Source: Glandiceps talaboti
Taxonomy: Eukaryota > Hemichordata > Enteropneusta > Spengelidae
Direction: 5' to 3'
Assembly: GCF_964340395.1 (NCBI RefSeq)
Contig: NC_135564.1
Coordinates: forward strand, 15,069,012 to 15,124,011
DNA length: 55,000 nt
Below the pieces are notes generated by a model. It searched no databases. It was given only the letters and a program-made list of their open reading frames with translations, and was not told the origin of the DNA. Of this stretch, positions 28,226-39,175 are shown piece after piece; the stretch's first letter is position 1, and each line of letters starts with the position of its first letter. The position numbers were made by a program, and so were the translations under genes.

Positions 28226-29206
28226 TTACTTACAAAAGGAATCCCACTTACACAGAGTTATCTGAAATGCATGTCTGTAGTTAGTGCTTAAGACAATGTA
28301 CAGTATTGGATTTGCAGCTGAATGTAACATGTATAAGAGAACGGAATAGGTGTGTAGACACAATGTCATTCTGTTGGACACAGTGTATACTTCACACTTT
28401 TCCAAAATTTGAAAGAATGCATGCATTGTATTTGGAAAAAGGAATATAAAGTACAACACAGTCATCACTGCACAAAGTCTGAGTACCGCCTTTTCATGGT
28501 TCATTCTCTGTTGACAGGGAGTACGTAATGCTTCCCTCGCTCTTCTTGGTTTCGTCATGTGATGGGCTATCAAACTATAAAGAGTTGTCACGAGGCATAC
28601 ACTTAAAAACAGTAGACTTAACAAGAAGGATAATGACAATAGGTAGAGTACATGATCGTATCGCGTGTCTGAGAAGCACCGTACACTCGATCCGAAGATG
28701 GCTAAAGTCGTAGAAAGGATCCATATCAATGCGATTACCAGCTTTGTTTTAGTCTTTGTGGAAAAACGCTTTACCAGGAAAGGTTTAACGACGGCTACAT
28801 AGCGTTCGACACTTAGCATAGTGACAGAGAGGATTGATGCCATAAGCGATATCCCTGAAGTGGTAACTATCACACAATACATGTTGTTTGAGAAGAATGG
28901 TAAATCCTCGTATGTATATAGACGTAAAATGTTCGTCATGAAAATTATCCAAGGTCCCAGCAAATAAAGCATATCAGCCACTGACAAGTTGATGAGATAG
29001 TAGTTGGTGATAGTTCGCATGGCCTGTACCCGCAGACATACAAACAAAAACAACAAGTTACCACAAATGCCGACACCTCCTAGCAGCGTTCCAATCCAGT
29101 GGAGTGCGCCTGTTTCAGAACAAAACCAAATCATCGTGTCGGTCTTAACGAATGTTGAGTTAATCGAAAACATTTCTTCACTACTTGTGTTTGTAGAATT
29201 TGCCAT
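28226..29206 (-). CDS. Class A (rhodopsin-family) peptide-receptor-like GPCR, copy 2
   Basis: An intronless 326-residue seven-helix receptor starting MANSTNTSSEEMF; the nine codons before that ATG are open but have no ATG. It is a close paralogue of the 17.9 kb gene. Shared blocks are GGVGICGNLLFLFVCLRVQ, MRTITNYYLINLSVADML, the ERYVAVVKPFL end of helix 3, QQRMNHEKAVLRLCA and HSAANPILYIVLS. The largest differences are in the N terminus, extracellular loops and helix 6, where CMFP becomes FLFP, so both Cys and Trp of CWxP are gone. That pattern fits receptors of the same coupling type but altered ligand pocket. It is flanked by inverted repeats at 27.2 and 29.6 kb. Confidence 0.9.
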   Translation of the reverse strand: MANSTNTSSEEMFSINSTFVKTDTMIWFCSETGALHWIGTLLGGVGICGNLLFLFVCLRVQAMRTITNYYLINLSVADMLYLLGPWIIFMTNILRLYTYEDLPFFSNNMYCVIVTTSGISLMASILSVTMLSVERYVAVVKPFLVKRFSTKTKTKLVIALIWILSTTLAIFGSSVRCFSDTRYDHVLYLLSLSFLLSLLFLSVCLVTTLYSLIAHHMTKPRRAREALRTPCQQRMNHEKAVLRLCAVMTVLYFIFLFPNTMHAFFQILEKCEVYTVSNRMTLCLHTYSVLLYMLHSAANPILYIVLSTNYRHAFQITLCKWDSFCK

Positions 29207-29400
29207 GATTATGCCACACTTGGTTAACTTCACACTATTATATTGTAGTGAATGTTCGGCTTACTGCTCACCAAATACAAAGTTACTCTCCTACCGGATA
29301 ATACAATATATATTATAATATCTTCAATGCAATTGGCTGTCAGTAAACGATGACGTCATCGGTGATAAATAAATTAAAATAATGTGATACCGTCAGCGAA
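29207..29400 (-). promoter_or_regulatory. 5' flank of GPCR copy 2 with perfect CRE
   Basis: It is similar to 17530-17885 in inverse orientation (GGTAGGAGAGTAACTTTG, AGTAAGCCGAACATTCACT). The palindrome TGACGTCA at 29351-29358 sits about 145 bp from the ATG, inside the shared block GATGACGTCATCGGTGATAAA. Confidence 0.5.
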
Positions 29401-29634
29401 AGGTTGTCTTATTTTCGATATTGAGTTGTGGCTATGCGAATCAAATTAACCCTCAAGAGTATTTGTTAACCTTGTGAAGTTGCAAAATATTTTGCACTAA
29501 TATTATATAGCAAGTTTCCTCCGATACATATTATCTGACCCTTGTCACATGTTGACCCGATGACACTGTGTTAACACACTGAAAGCTAGACAGACAGTGT
29601 TCATAATTGTGTATAGGTTAATGCAGTTCATATT

Positions 29635-29895
29635 AATAGCATGAAATATTTATAAATGGTGTACGTGTAAAACCATGCCAAGGCTCTCCAGAACCCAAAG
29701 TTCATGAAAACGAGTTATTTCCTAGAGTGGAGTTACCATTTCATTGTATACGCTTACAGAGAATGTAATGTATGCTCCTCAGGGCGTTGCGAAAGTTAAA
29801 GGGCCATTGTACCACTGTAGATCAGCGCACGGGTAATCATTAAATTTTGAGTCCCTGAAGCTTCCATGAGAATTAGTGCATTATAAATACACATT
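29635..29895 (-). repeat. Right arm of the long inverted repeat around GPCR copy 2
   Basis: Reverse complement of 27248-27509, see that entry. The arms are 2.1 kb apart and enclose the whole receptor gene with its promoter flank. Confidence 0.85.
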
Positions 29896-30879
29896 AGGAA
29901 GTTTAAATTTATGATTAGATATTTTTTGAACGTCATCTCGGGAGGTCTTTATGAAAACATTTACTGACAGTGTGTCACAATTCATCTATTGATTGCAAAT
30001 TATCTGATGAAACTGTCTTTCTATTCATTGTCTTTAATTACACTAAGGAAATTACCTATTGCTATTGTAAATCGGTATTTTCTGCATGCATTGTCGTTGT
30101 GACACCAAATATTATATGATATTAATAACATCATTTGCCTTCGATCGTCATCTCGTTGCAAATCATGGTTGTCAAAGCACTTGCATTTTCTCGATCAAAA
30201 TTTACGTCGGGATTGAAATTTTCCTGTCTCTACCTAAGCCGTTCATTGCACTGTAATAACAGACATATACGACAACATTATGATGCACGTTCGTTTTGAT
30301 CGTTAGGCCACCTAGACTGAAAGTGCAAATTGTTGATCGTGCACGATTTATACACAAAGTCCGATGTAGAATTGTAATTACACGTAACCAACTCCTAAAT
30401 CCTACCCCCAGATGGATTAGGAAGTTCAAAAAAAAATACATCCCAAAATAATTTTGATCGGGATAAGATCTATACTGAGTTTAATTTGTCTAGCTTTGTT
30501 GAATGCGTGACTGAGAGTGTACGTTCAACTTCAAATACACTTCTGGGTAATGCATAAAGGTCAGCCATTTTGAAATCACCTACTCTCTACATTTGCAATA
30601 ATATCTACAGGTATTTAAAACACCTAAGAAAGGTACATAATTCAAGAAATGCCAGTGTTTTCTATGAAGTAAAGCTACGTTCAATATGTATATATGACAT
30701 ATTTATTTGGTTTGGTAGAGAATTATTTCGGCGACTTTTGGATGGATATTGCGTAGTATATTTTCCCCGTGTCAGAATAAGGTAAGATAATTGTAGGTAT
30801 ATAATGTAAAATGATGAAAACTTGTTTGATTATTCTAATTCTTTTCCCGGTTTTTCTTTGATATTAATGGCGCCGGTAT
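29896..30879. other. Intergenic with a weak dispersed repeat
   Basis: The segment 29945-30060 (TTATGAAAAC, ACAGTGTGTCAC, TTGATTGCAAAT, AAGGAAATTACC) resembles 31110-31215 and, inverted, 32935-33030. No gene supported. Confidence 0.4.
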
Positions 30880-31045
30880 AATTATGTTATTCTTTAAAAA
30901 AAATATTTTTTCTTCATTCAGTCGGAAAATACACGTGACCTAAGGTTTATCACTACGAGTTGCTAGACGAGTAGTGACAAAGACCCCTAGGTCACTGGTA
31001 TCTTCCTTGGCTGAGTGAAGAAAAAATATTGGGAATAACATAATT
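30880..31045. mobile_element. Foldback/MITE-like element, 166 bp
   Basis: Nearly the whole element is an inverted repeat. The left arm AATTATGTTATTCTTT, AATATTTTTTCTTCATTCAG, GTGACCTAAGG, TCACTAC pairs with the reverse complement of the right arm AATTATGTTATTCCC, AATATTTTTTCTTCACTCAG, GTGACCTAGGG, TCACTAC. No coding capacity; typical of non-autonomous DNA transposons. Confidence 0.8.
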
Positions 31046-31104
31046 TTATTTATAATAATTATACAGTGACTACTATATGCATTAATATTAAAATCCTGAA
31101 TAAT

Positions 31105-31215
31105 GGGAAATCGTTATGAAAACTATTATCTACAGTGTCTCATATTCCTATTAATGATTGCAAATCATCCTATATTGATGGTGTTTTATTTTTGTTTTCA
31201 CGTAGAGAAATTACG
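31105..31215 (+). repeat. Dispersed repeat (GGAAATCGTTATGAAA family)
   Basis: GGAAATCGTTATGAAA, TATCTACAGTGTCTCAT and TTCCTATTAATGA are shared with the reverse complement of 32935-33030 and more weakly with 29945-30060. Confidence 0.6.
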
Positions 31216-31387
31216 AAATGATATTATGATTGAGCGAACCGAAACGTCAGAAACGACATCTTCGTTCATGCACATTTAGGACAAATTTATGTCAACGTGT
31301 GTGTGTGTGGGGGGGGGGATATAATCATAGCATTGAATTCTATAGATTTGGCGAAATGATAATAGTCTATTTATAACCTTTGTTTGA

Positions 31388-31624
31388 CTAATTCTTTAAA
31401 AACCACTTGTCTCCCAAGAAGTCCAGCGACGGCCATCCCATGGGCTCAATGTTAATGCAGGTGGAAACCGGATTACCCAGGGAAAACCTGCGTTGTTCGG
31501 TAGAGTCAAACTGAATGACACTCTTCTTAATCAAATCCCAACCGCAGGGCCACCAACAAGCCCCAAATATTATTGGTATGTTTGATAATATTCCTCGATC
31601 TATCTTTTTATTAACTAGTTTCAA
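31388..31624 (-). CDS. Candidate coding fragment, unidentified
   Basis: A 78-codon open minus frame with protein-like content (FGACWWPCGWDLIKKS, NPVSTCINIEPMGWPSLDFL). It is rich in Trp, Cys and Pro and higher in GC than its surroundings. No family recognised and no splice partners found. It could be a relic of a gene or transposon ORF. Confidence 0.2.
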   Translation of the reverse strand: MKLVNKKIDRGILSNIPIIFGACWWPCGWDLIKKSVIQFDSTEQRRFSLGNPVSTCINIEPMGWPSLDFLGDKWFLKN

Positions 31625-31757
31625 CTTGAACAGTATAAAGTCCCGTTAGGGAATGAAAGGTAAGTCTTCTGTTTCTTGTATCGTTCACGTGTGTATTGCT
31701 TGAAGCACGAAGGAATGCAGACAGTGCCCACTCAGACAGAACATGGAAACAGCTGTC

Positions 31758-32075
31758 CAGAATTTGGCCTTCAAAGCAATGGGTTATATCTCGCCCACGC
31801 CCTCGTCAACCAATGAAGTTTGTCAGACATAATGTTGTCAGCAATTTTTCGCTAACTTTGCTGACCAGAAATGCAATTTCCGGGATTCTGTTTTAATCTA
31901 TCATATGGTAATTCCTCTGCCTAATAACATACAATAAATAACCAAAGAATCAATGAATGAGAGACATTTAACTATGTAATTATAGCATAATGTTTCTTGT
32001 TTCGATTTCCCATTATTTTATATTATAAATTGTAGATATGTTTGCTTATGTTGACAATGGATATAACTTTGAGTA
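31758..32075 (-). repeat. Inverted copy of the LINE leader
   Basis: The reverse complement matches 23030-23319: TTATATCCATTGTCAACATA, GCAGAGGAATTACCATATGA, CAGCAAAGTTAGCG, TTGCTGACAACATTATGTCT and CCCATTGCTTTGAAGGCC. It stops just after AAATTCTG, so it retains a 5' segment without LINE coding sequence. Confidence 0.85.
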
Positions 32076-33083
32076 GGTAGCCGTACCTTCGATTGGATCC
32101 CTGAACTTCCATCACCCAGATCTCAGCGAGGTATAGTTTAGGGTGAAATATTTTATATGTTTCAAGTCCTGATGTCCCTCAAGGGTCTGTCCAGGACCCA
32201 TACTCTCTCCTGACAGCATATATATTCCATATGTTGAGTGGGCATAGCTTGCATACTTGGAATTAATTTGCATAATTAACTCATTTTAATAATCAGTGAT
32301 TGTGTGAAGAATGCTTTCTTCAAATTACATAAAATTTGGAAATGATAATGAAATAACGTGTTTTCCAGGTCGATTTGACTTGGCATGCGTATCAACACAT
32401 GATTTGACAATACCATATTAACAAGGCTTGATTCATTTTAGTATGCACATATATGTACGCATTAGGGAGGCGTTTCAGAAATATCATTTCTTTGCACTGA
32501 TAGAAGTTTTGATTATTAGCGATGTTGCCAGGTTCTTTCGAGAGGGGGCAGTATTGTCTGTATTCCTTCGTGCTCCAATGCACTAGTACAGTTAATGCAC
32601 CCTTGCAAACAAAACAGAAGAATTGCCCTTTTTCCCTAACAGGAGATACTCAATTTATATTTGTAATATACAATATTGTCAACTGCTTTCTACTGCTTAA
32701 GCTGAAACCTACACATGAGATAGACCTTTCAAGAAAGATGGAGGAATATTGCCAAATATATTTACAGTACTTCAGCCCCTCCTCCCTCCATATTATTCAA
32801 TGGTATGATTTTTTTCTCTCCCTCACATTATAACATTAATCTGTCGATAACGTTGAGAGAGTACGGATGTTCGTGTTCTCGCAATCATAATAAGTGTATG
32901 GTTGGCAATTTCTCCATGCATCAATAACATAACACGCCATTAATATAAAATTGATACGAAATTTTGCTCTCATTAGGAGGAACATGAGACACTGTAGATA
33001 ACACCTTTCATAACGATTTCCAACGATTAAGTAATATTTAACCGTCTATGTCTAGTATAGTCTAGTGTACGTGAGTTGATTAA

Positions 33084-33115
<32 letters not shown>

Positions 33116-33677
33116 GGACACAATTATCTAGAAAACCTCTGCTTTAATAAGGCTGAACATTTCTAGGCAACCTTCCGTATGATAATTGAAAGGGCCGATT
33201 GGGTTATAGTAAGATATTAGAAGTATGCCTATGTACGAGTTATTTGCATAATTATGCTTGATTAATGATTAATGACTTTTGGTAATCAAGTAATATAATA
33301 TAATTACAATTACTCAGACCACTCTAAAGAATAACACCTAAAGCAGTGCCGTCTGGTTTAAAACATCCTATCAAAACTCCTACTTGTAACCGTCTGCTTC
33401 GTAAAATGATTGCTAACATTACTGCATTTCATCGTCTGGCTCGGCAAAAATCCCAGTAACATTGGTACATTTTCTTTACCTATGATACCGTTATCGTCGC
33501 AGATATATTGTCACACTGTTAGTTTATTTCATGAGGGTACTGTTGTTAATACAGTTGGAATATTATAAAGTATACATTGTTACATTGTAAATGGTTTGGC
33601 GATGATCTGCTAAGACGCTGTTAAATGTTTTGAATTGACCAATAAACACAGTTACCTCTCCTTCTCTCCCCAAACAG
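32076..33677. other. Gene-poor stretch upstream of the first VWA7-like exons
   Basis: Holds ATTTGCATAATTA-type repeat pieces at about 32265-32310 and 33238-33300, a (TCTG)n tract at 33084-33117, and the inverted dispersed repeat at 32935-33030. I looked for upstream VWA7-type exons here and found none I could support. Confidence 0.4.
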
Positions 33678-33792
33678 GACTTTAGGTTACAATTGGAGGG
33701 TGTCGAGGTGATTTCTAACGTATTTCGACGGATACGATCTGTTGGAGTTAGGGTTCAGACTGTGAGTTTAGCGATGGATGGCGGTGCTAGCC
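33678..33792 (+). CDS. VWA7-like gene 1, exon a
   Basis: Acceptor CCCCAAACAG, donor GTGAGT, 38 codons plus one base. The start phase is assumed to be 0 because the preceding exon is unknown. Confidence 0.65.
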
Positions 33793-34971
33793 GTGAGTAT
33801 TTATTTCTAACAAAATCATCGACATAGAGGCCAGTTCCAACAATACTGTCTCTCAAAGTCTTTTTTGCATAAAAGATTTTGTAATGCAACCTTTACTTTG
33901 TGTGGTTGAGTTACTTAATGGTAGAAGTCATAATTTGCATACAAAACAAACAGCCGTCGTTACATGAAACCATCGCATTTCGCAATGTGCTGTCCACCAA
34001 TCAAATTAGCCTAGTGAGGTCGTCATGCTAAATACGTAATGGTAACAAGATTGTCTTCAAAGTGTATTTGATGAAGAAAACAATACAAAACCTTTGATAA
34101 AAAATCATATATACTATGGATTCTGGAGAGTCATTTCATGATTTTATATTGTATACAACTACTTGCAAGTTCTGAGAAACACCAAGTTGACTTTGTGCCT
34201 TTAATAGGATATTTTTATTATGGGCAATTATATCATGGTAGTGTTCAAAATAATGTATTCAATGGTTGAACACTGAATATTCACGAGCACGAAATGTAAA
34301 ACAGCTGTCATGAATATTCAGTGTTCAACCAATGATTACATAAGCAAAGATACCCTACAAATATAATATTTGATATTGGTGTTTCTCTGGATCGCAAGTA
34401 ATTGTAAGTGATGTAAAATCATGAAATGACTCTCCAGAACCCATAGTTTATGAACATGTCTCTATTTCCTGAAGATGTGTTCCACTTTAAACCTAATTTA
34501 TTTTAAAGTATTTTTTTTAGATATCTTGATTAAATTTGAAATCATTTGTAATTTGTTTTCTACCCCTCAGATTATTTAGATCCGGCCGGCATTCCGACCA
34601 CGATCAGTTTCACAATAAGTAACCATGGTGATGACAACGAAAAGTATACTGTTTCTATTGTTTCCAAGGATACCCATGTCTCTGATATTGATTTTGTAAA
34701 AGAGCACTCTCCAAGTGATGAAACAACAATTCTTGCTATGTCTTCCATCAATGGATATATCATAGCTGCCTCCAACGGAAACATCACTGGTGGAACAATG
34801 GGGTAGGGTTAACCACGTGCTTGTTTTTTTTTTCAAATTGTCGAAAATTTCGTTTTTTATGAATTTGAAAATATCCAGACAATTAAAAGTGACGAATAAA
34901 CATGTGAAGTTTATATGTGAATAAAGCATGAAAGGAAAAAGAATCAAAACAACAATATTGAAATAAAACAG

Positions 34972-35007
<36 letters not shown>

Positions 35008-35056
35008 GGACGGACGGACGGACGGACGGACGGACGGACGGACGGACGGACGGACG

Positions 35057-35124
<68 letters not shown>

Positions 35125-35126
35125 GG

Positions 35127-35158
<32 letters not shown>

Positions 35159-37643
35159 TACACATACACATACGCACCTGCACAGAGAAATATCTGAAAC
35201 TAATATCTTTCCAGAAATAATCTATTAGTCAAATTGTCACCTTTTAACTGATCTTGCCTAAACTAATTACATACAGTAGGTGATAATATGCACACACGCA
35301 CACACACACACACGCGCACACGCACACGCACATACATACATACACACACACATACATACATACATACATACATACATACATACATACATAGATACATACA
35401 CATACATACACATACATACATACATACATACATACATACATACATACACATACATACATACATACACATACACATATCCTAAAATCAGGTAAAGGTTACA
35501 ATCATCATTATGGAAAATGATGAATATTAAATAATATAACCTTTTTATTTATTTTATTTTATTTATTATAGGTGAGTACAATTCTGAATAAGTATTGACA
35601 CATATTTTTTGACATGCATTCCAATGTATTTCAAATGAATAGCTTTATCTAAGTTGTATAAAGGCTCAATATATTCATCCTATTTTTAAAGGAAAAGTCA
35701 AACAGTGCTATATTTATATCTTTTTATATATGTATTACTGACCTTTATCAACTTCTTTTTTCTCAAAATAATTTGCACGTTCCTAAGTTTCAGAAGTTTG
35801 AAAAGTTGAAAACCCCATCAATTTCAGCTTGACTTTGTTCTGCCATTGTGGCTTATGGGCTTCATGGGTAAAGTGAGTTCTTGCCCTCGGCCTCATTCTG
35901 AGAGGGCTTACATTCCTTTCCCAAAGCCTCATTCTGAGTAAGATTGTCCCTAGTTGGACACTAGATGGACACTTTAAGCCTTACTCTGAGTACATTTACT
36001 CTAGTTGAATACTTGGAAATGCTTTTGTCAGAGCAATTTATGGACAATACTTTATATAATTCTACAGATTATATACTTAGTGATAATATCATTAATAATG
36101 TAAGTAATTCTCAGTATTTGCAATAACATTTTACCATGCTAGAGGATCAAAATGCAACACGGAAGTTGATTTATCCTCACATTCGCCTGTCGTAATGCAT
36201 TTGTACCAAGTGGAACGGAAGTCATGTTGTCTACCAAGAAATTGAATGTTCGTTATATTTATGACGTGTCTAGATGACACAATTCTGTGTCAGGTACCAA
36301 GAATAAATTAACCTCCAGAAGATAAAATAACAGTTGTGTGGACCTTTACCATAAGCCAATTCCATCATAATCATTTATCACTGCATATGTATTCGTCCAC
36401 AACACTGTGTTTTTCCCATTGGTAATTTTCATTCATCTATGTACGTTTGTATTAGGGGTCTAACTAAGTAAATTCTGTTAGTTATTAGGCCTCATACCCA
36501 CCCAACCCCATCCCACCCCTGCTAACTAAATTGGCCAAAATTGAAAATGATTCAGTTAGCACAATCAATTTCAAATCAGTTGTATGTAGTATTATGAATA
36601 CAAAGCCAGTATGTAGTGAGTAAAAAATAGTTCGTTTGTTGACATATCGCTCAGTTTGACTACATCTTTTAAAAATATTTATATTTAGGGGTACAAAACA
36701 GATCCATCAAAAGTAAAATCGTTTTTGTAGGAAGAGAACTGAAATGGCTCAAACACAAACACAAACACAAACACAAACACAAACACAGACACAGACACAG
36801 ACACAGACACAGACACAAACACATACACAAACACAAACACAAACACAAACACAAACACAGACACAGACACAGACACAGACACAGACACAGAAACAAACAC
36901 AGACACAGACACAAACACATACACAAACACAAACACAAACACAAACACATACCCAAAATAAGATAATTTAATTTTTCTATCCTACATTGAAGTATTGATC
37001 TCGCCCTTTACTCATTGAATTAGACTAATTCGTCCATATCTGTATTTCAGGATTGCTGAACTGGTTGTAAATGGTGAATCCGGTTCCTCGAATACCATCG
37101 AATTTAAGATGATTGTAATGGACTTCCTCGAGTACTACAGAATTATTGACGATGAGGTAATTATCCGACATAATATAATTCAACAGATATGTAGCCTGTA
37201 ATAGTTAAGGAATTACGATATGCATTTCATCAACATTTGCATCACAATTGTCAATAGCCTCAATAATCTTCATAAAAGATAAATTATATCTAGTTATACA
37301 AAATAATATAAATTGATTTTTATGCTAAACATTTCACAATGAAATTAAGTTCATATTATACCATTTCAACATTTCATATGTCGTATTTTGTGAGGAATGC
37401 ATAATTCATAATCTAGCTCACTCTCTTTTTCTTATAATATTTTCTTTTGCAATTATTTGCTTGTTTTAGGACGAATCTGCAGCTGGATCAAACGAATTGC
37501 CGCCATATTGGTATCTGTATGGCGTTGTAACGCCCACTCTTGTCCTGGTGATTATCGTCATGGTGATAGCATATAAACTATGTCATGTCAAAACTAAGAA
37601 ATCTCCAAGAAGAATAGTAACTGTCATGCCATACTACGAATGA
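33678..37643 (+). CDS. VWA7-like membrane protein, 3' end (last four exons)
   Basis: Four exons join in frame: 33678-33792, 34571-34802, 37051-37156 and 37470-37643 (627 nt, 208 residues plus stop). All junctions are AG/GT with consistent phases. The protein part begins DFRLQLEGVEVIS, has a beta-rich extracellular stretch with ISNHGDDNEKYTVSI, then a single transmembrane segment (GVVTPTLVLVIIVMVIAY) and a short basic tail ending PYYE. The order of a final beta domain, one C-terminal helix and a small tail fits VWA7. The first exon resembles the FxLxLxGxDxxGxxFxR stretch of that family. The upstream exons (signal peptide, Het-C-like part, VWA domain) were not found within the 33 kb before it, apart from very long introns being possible. 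It is probably a tandem paralogue of the 41.2 kb gene or a 3' remnant. Confidence 0.75.
34110..34460. mobile_element. Foldback/MITE-like element with inner and outer palindromes
   Basis: In an intron of VWA7-like gene 1. Outer arms: ACTATGGATTCTGGAGAGTC and ATTTCATGATTTTA at the left, mirrored by TAAAATCATGAAATGACTCT and CCAGAACCCATAGTTTATG at the right. Inner arms: CAATGGTTGAACACTGAATA and its complement around 34259-34335. The GGTTCTGGAGAGTC/ATGATTTTA core and the CACTCT-AGGAAATA segment also occur in the arms around GPCR copy 2. Confidence 0.8.
34571..34802 (+). CDS. VWA7-like gene 1, exon b
   Basis: Acceptor TACCCCTCAG, donor GTAGGG. Joined to exon a it reads HYLDPAGIPTTISFTISN. Contains NGNIT, a sequon. 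Confidence 0.75.
34972..35157. repeat. (CAGA)n and (CGGA)n microsatellite
   Basis: CAGA blocks around a central CGGA block, in an intron of VWA7-like gene 1. Confidence 0.95.
35289..35475. repeat. (CA)n/(CATA)n microsatellite
   Basis: CACACG, CACA and CATA mixtures in the same intron. Confidence 0.95.
36747..36955. repeat. (ACACAA)n/(ACACAG)n hexanucleotide array
   Basis: Hexanucleotide repeat of about 200 bp with runs of ACACAA and ACACAG. A mixed block CAGACACAAACACATACAC recurs once about 95 bp later, showing duplication of a larger unit. Located in an intron of VWA7-like gene 1. Confidence 0.95.
37051..37156 (+). CDS. VWA7-like gene 1, exon c
   Basis: Acceptor CTGTATTTCAG, donor GTAATT. 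Reads IAELVVNGESGSSNTIEF, ending IIDDE. Confidence 0.75.
37470..37643 (+). CDS. VWA7-like gene 1, terminal exon with transmembrane helix
   Basis: Acceptor TTGTTTTAG. Encodes a short acidic/Pro stem (ESAAGSNELPPYW), the transmembrane helix and the tail KTKKSPRRIVTVMPYYE before TGA. Confidence 0.8.
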   Translation, partial: DESAAGSNELPPYWYLYGVVTPTLVLVIIVMVIAYKLCHVKTKKSPRRIVTVMPYYE

Positions 37644-37984
37644 ACAATGTAGAAATATAAAGAAGCATCTGTACACATTATTTCTCTGACGACAAGAATT
37701 CTGAATGTGTCTATAAATTTACAAACAGACGCATCTTACATAGTCTTCTACATTGCTGATCTGTGACTTCGATAGCTGTCATCTATGGTCACAAGAGCTA
37801 TTGAGGTCATTGAGCAACGACGTAGAAAGGATACATCGTACATTGACAATTATTCATTTGTCAGTATGTGCCAAAATATCGTTAATGAATTTGTAGACAC
37901 TTCAGGATATCGCTGTGGTTTCTTCAGGTGGTGGGAAGATATAGGTAGATTTTGAAACGATTACTTATGAACACAGATGTTAAA

Positions 37985-38215
37985 GTGTATGTATGTATGT
38001 ATGTATGTATGTATGTATGTCCGTACGTACGTACGTACGTACGTACGTACGTACGTACGTACGTATGTATGTATGTATGTATGTATGTATGTATGTATGT
38101 ATGTATGTATGTATGTATGTATGTATGTACAAACCTACGTACGAACGTACGATCGTATGTATGAACGCACGCACGCACGCACGCACGCACGCACGTACGT
38201 ACGTACGTACGTACA
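37985..38215. repeat. (GTAT)n, (ACGT)n and (CGCA)n microsatellite
   Basis: TATG runs around a self-complementary ACGT run (38022-38066), then CGCA and CGTA blocks to 38213. Confidence 0.95.
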
Positions 38216-38968
38216 TTTGCCTTTGTGGCACAATGAGTGTGTCTGTGACTATGTGTCTATTTTTGATAATCCCCCAAGTTTGAGAAAGGAATTCATTGGT
38301 ACTGTATAGAGAAACAGAACCAAATTCTTTGCTTTTATTCCAAATCGCTAGGCGACATCAGTGTTTGTCGGTCAAAGTGTTTGTTGTGGTGTAACTATAA
38401 TCGTCAAGTACTTAATATTCATGCCAAATAATGAGGTCACTAAAGTCGTTGTTAAATACATTGAAAAGAATCAAGGAGTCATAGACATCATAAATCAATT
38501 GTCACAATGACACCTGTACATAGTGATCCGTGAAAACAGTGGCGAAAGTACGTATATGAACTGAGTAGATTTTGCTATTAGACCACCACAAACGACCAAC
38601 TAGATCATTTACTTTGTTTATATAGGTTGAACATTCACAGCTGTCCTTATTATGATTGCTCGATGAAACTAACCTACTTCTATTAGTATAACTGTCTCTG
38701 TGTTTTTGAGTTCACACTGTGAGATACTTCAAAGTAGTAATGGTCAGTTCTATAGATAAGATCTTCGAAACTATTTCATTTTGTTTTCTAACAACTACTA
38801 GTAAAAGTTTGTGTGTCAGTGCACTGTGTGATTGTCATGTTAGTGCATACACAGAATATTTCTATGACAACACTGTTATTGTTATGAAAATTGGAAGACA
38901 ATTCATTATTTGAATACCTCCAGAGAGTGTGCAAACGGACAGGCTACGTTGATAGCTAAGTCCTACTC

Positions 38969-39175
<207 letters not shown>

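Noticed and set aside
29004-29318. 104-codon plus frame
   Set aside because: Antisense shadow of GPCR copy 2.
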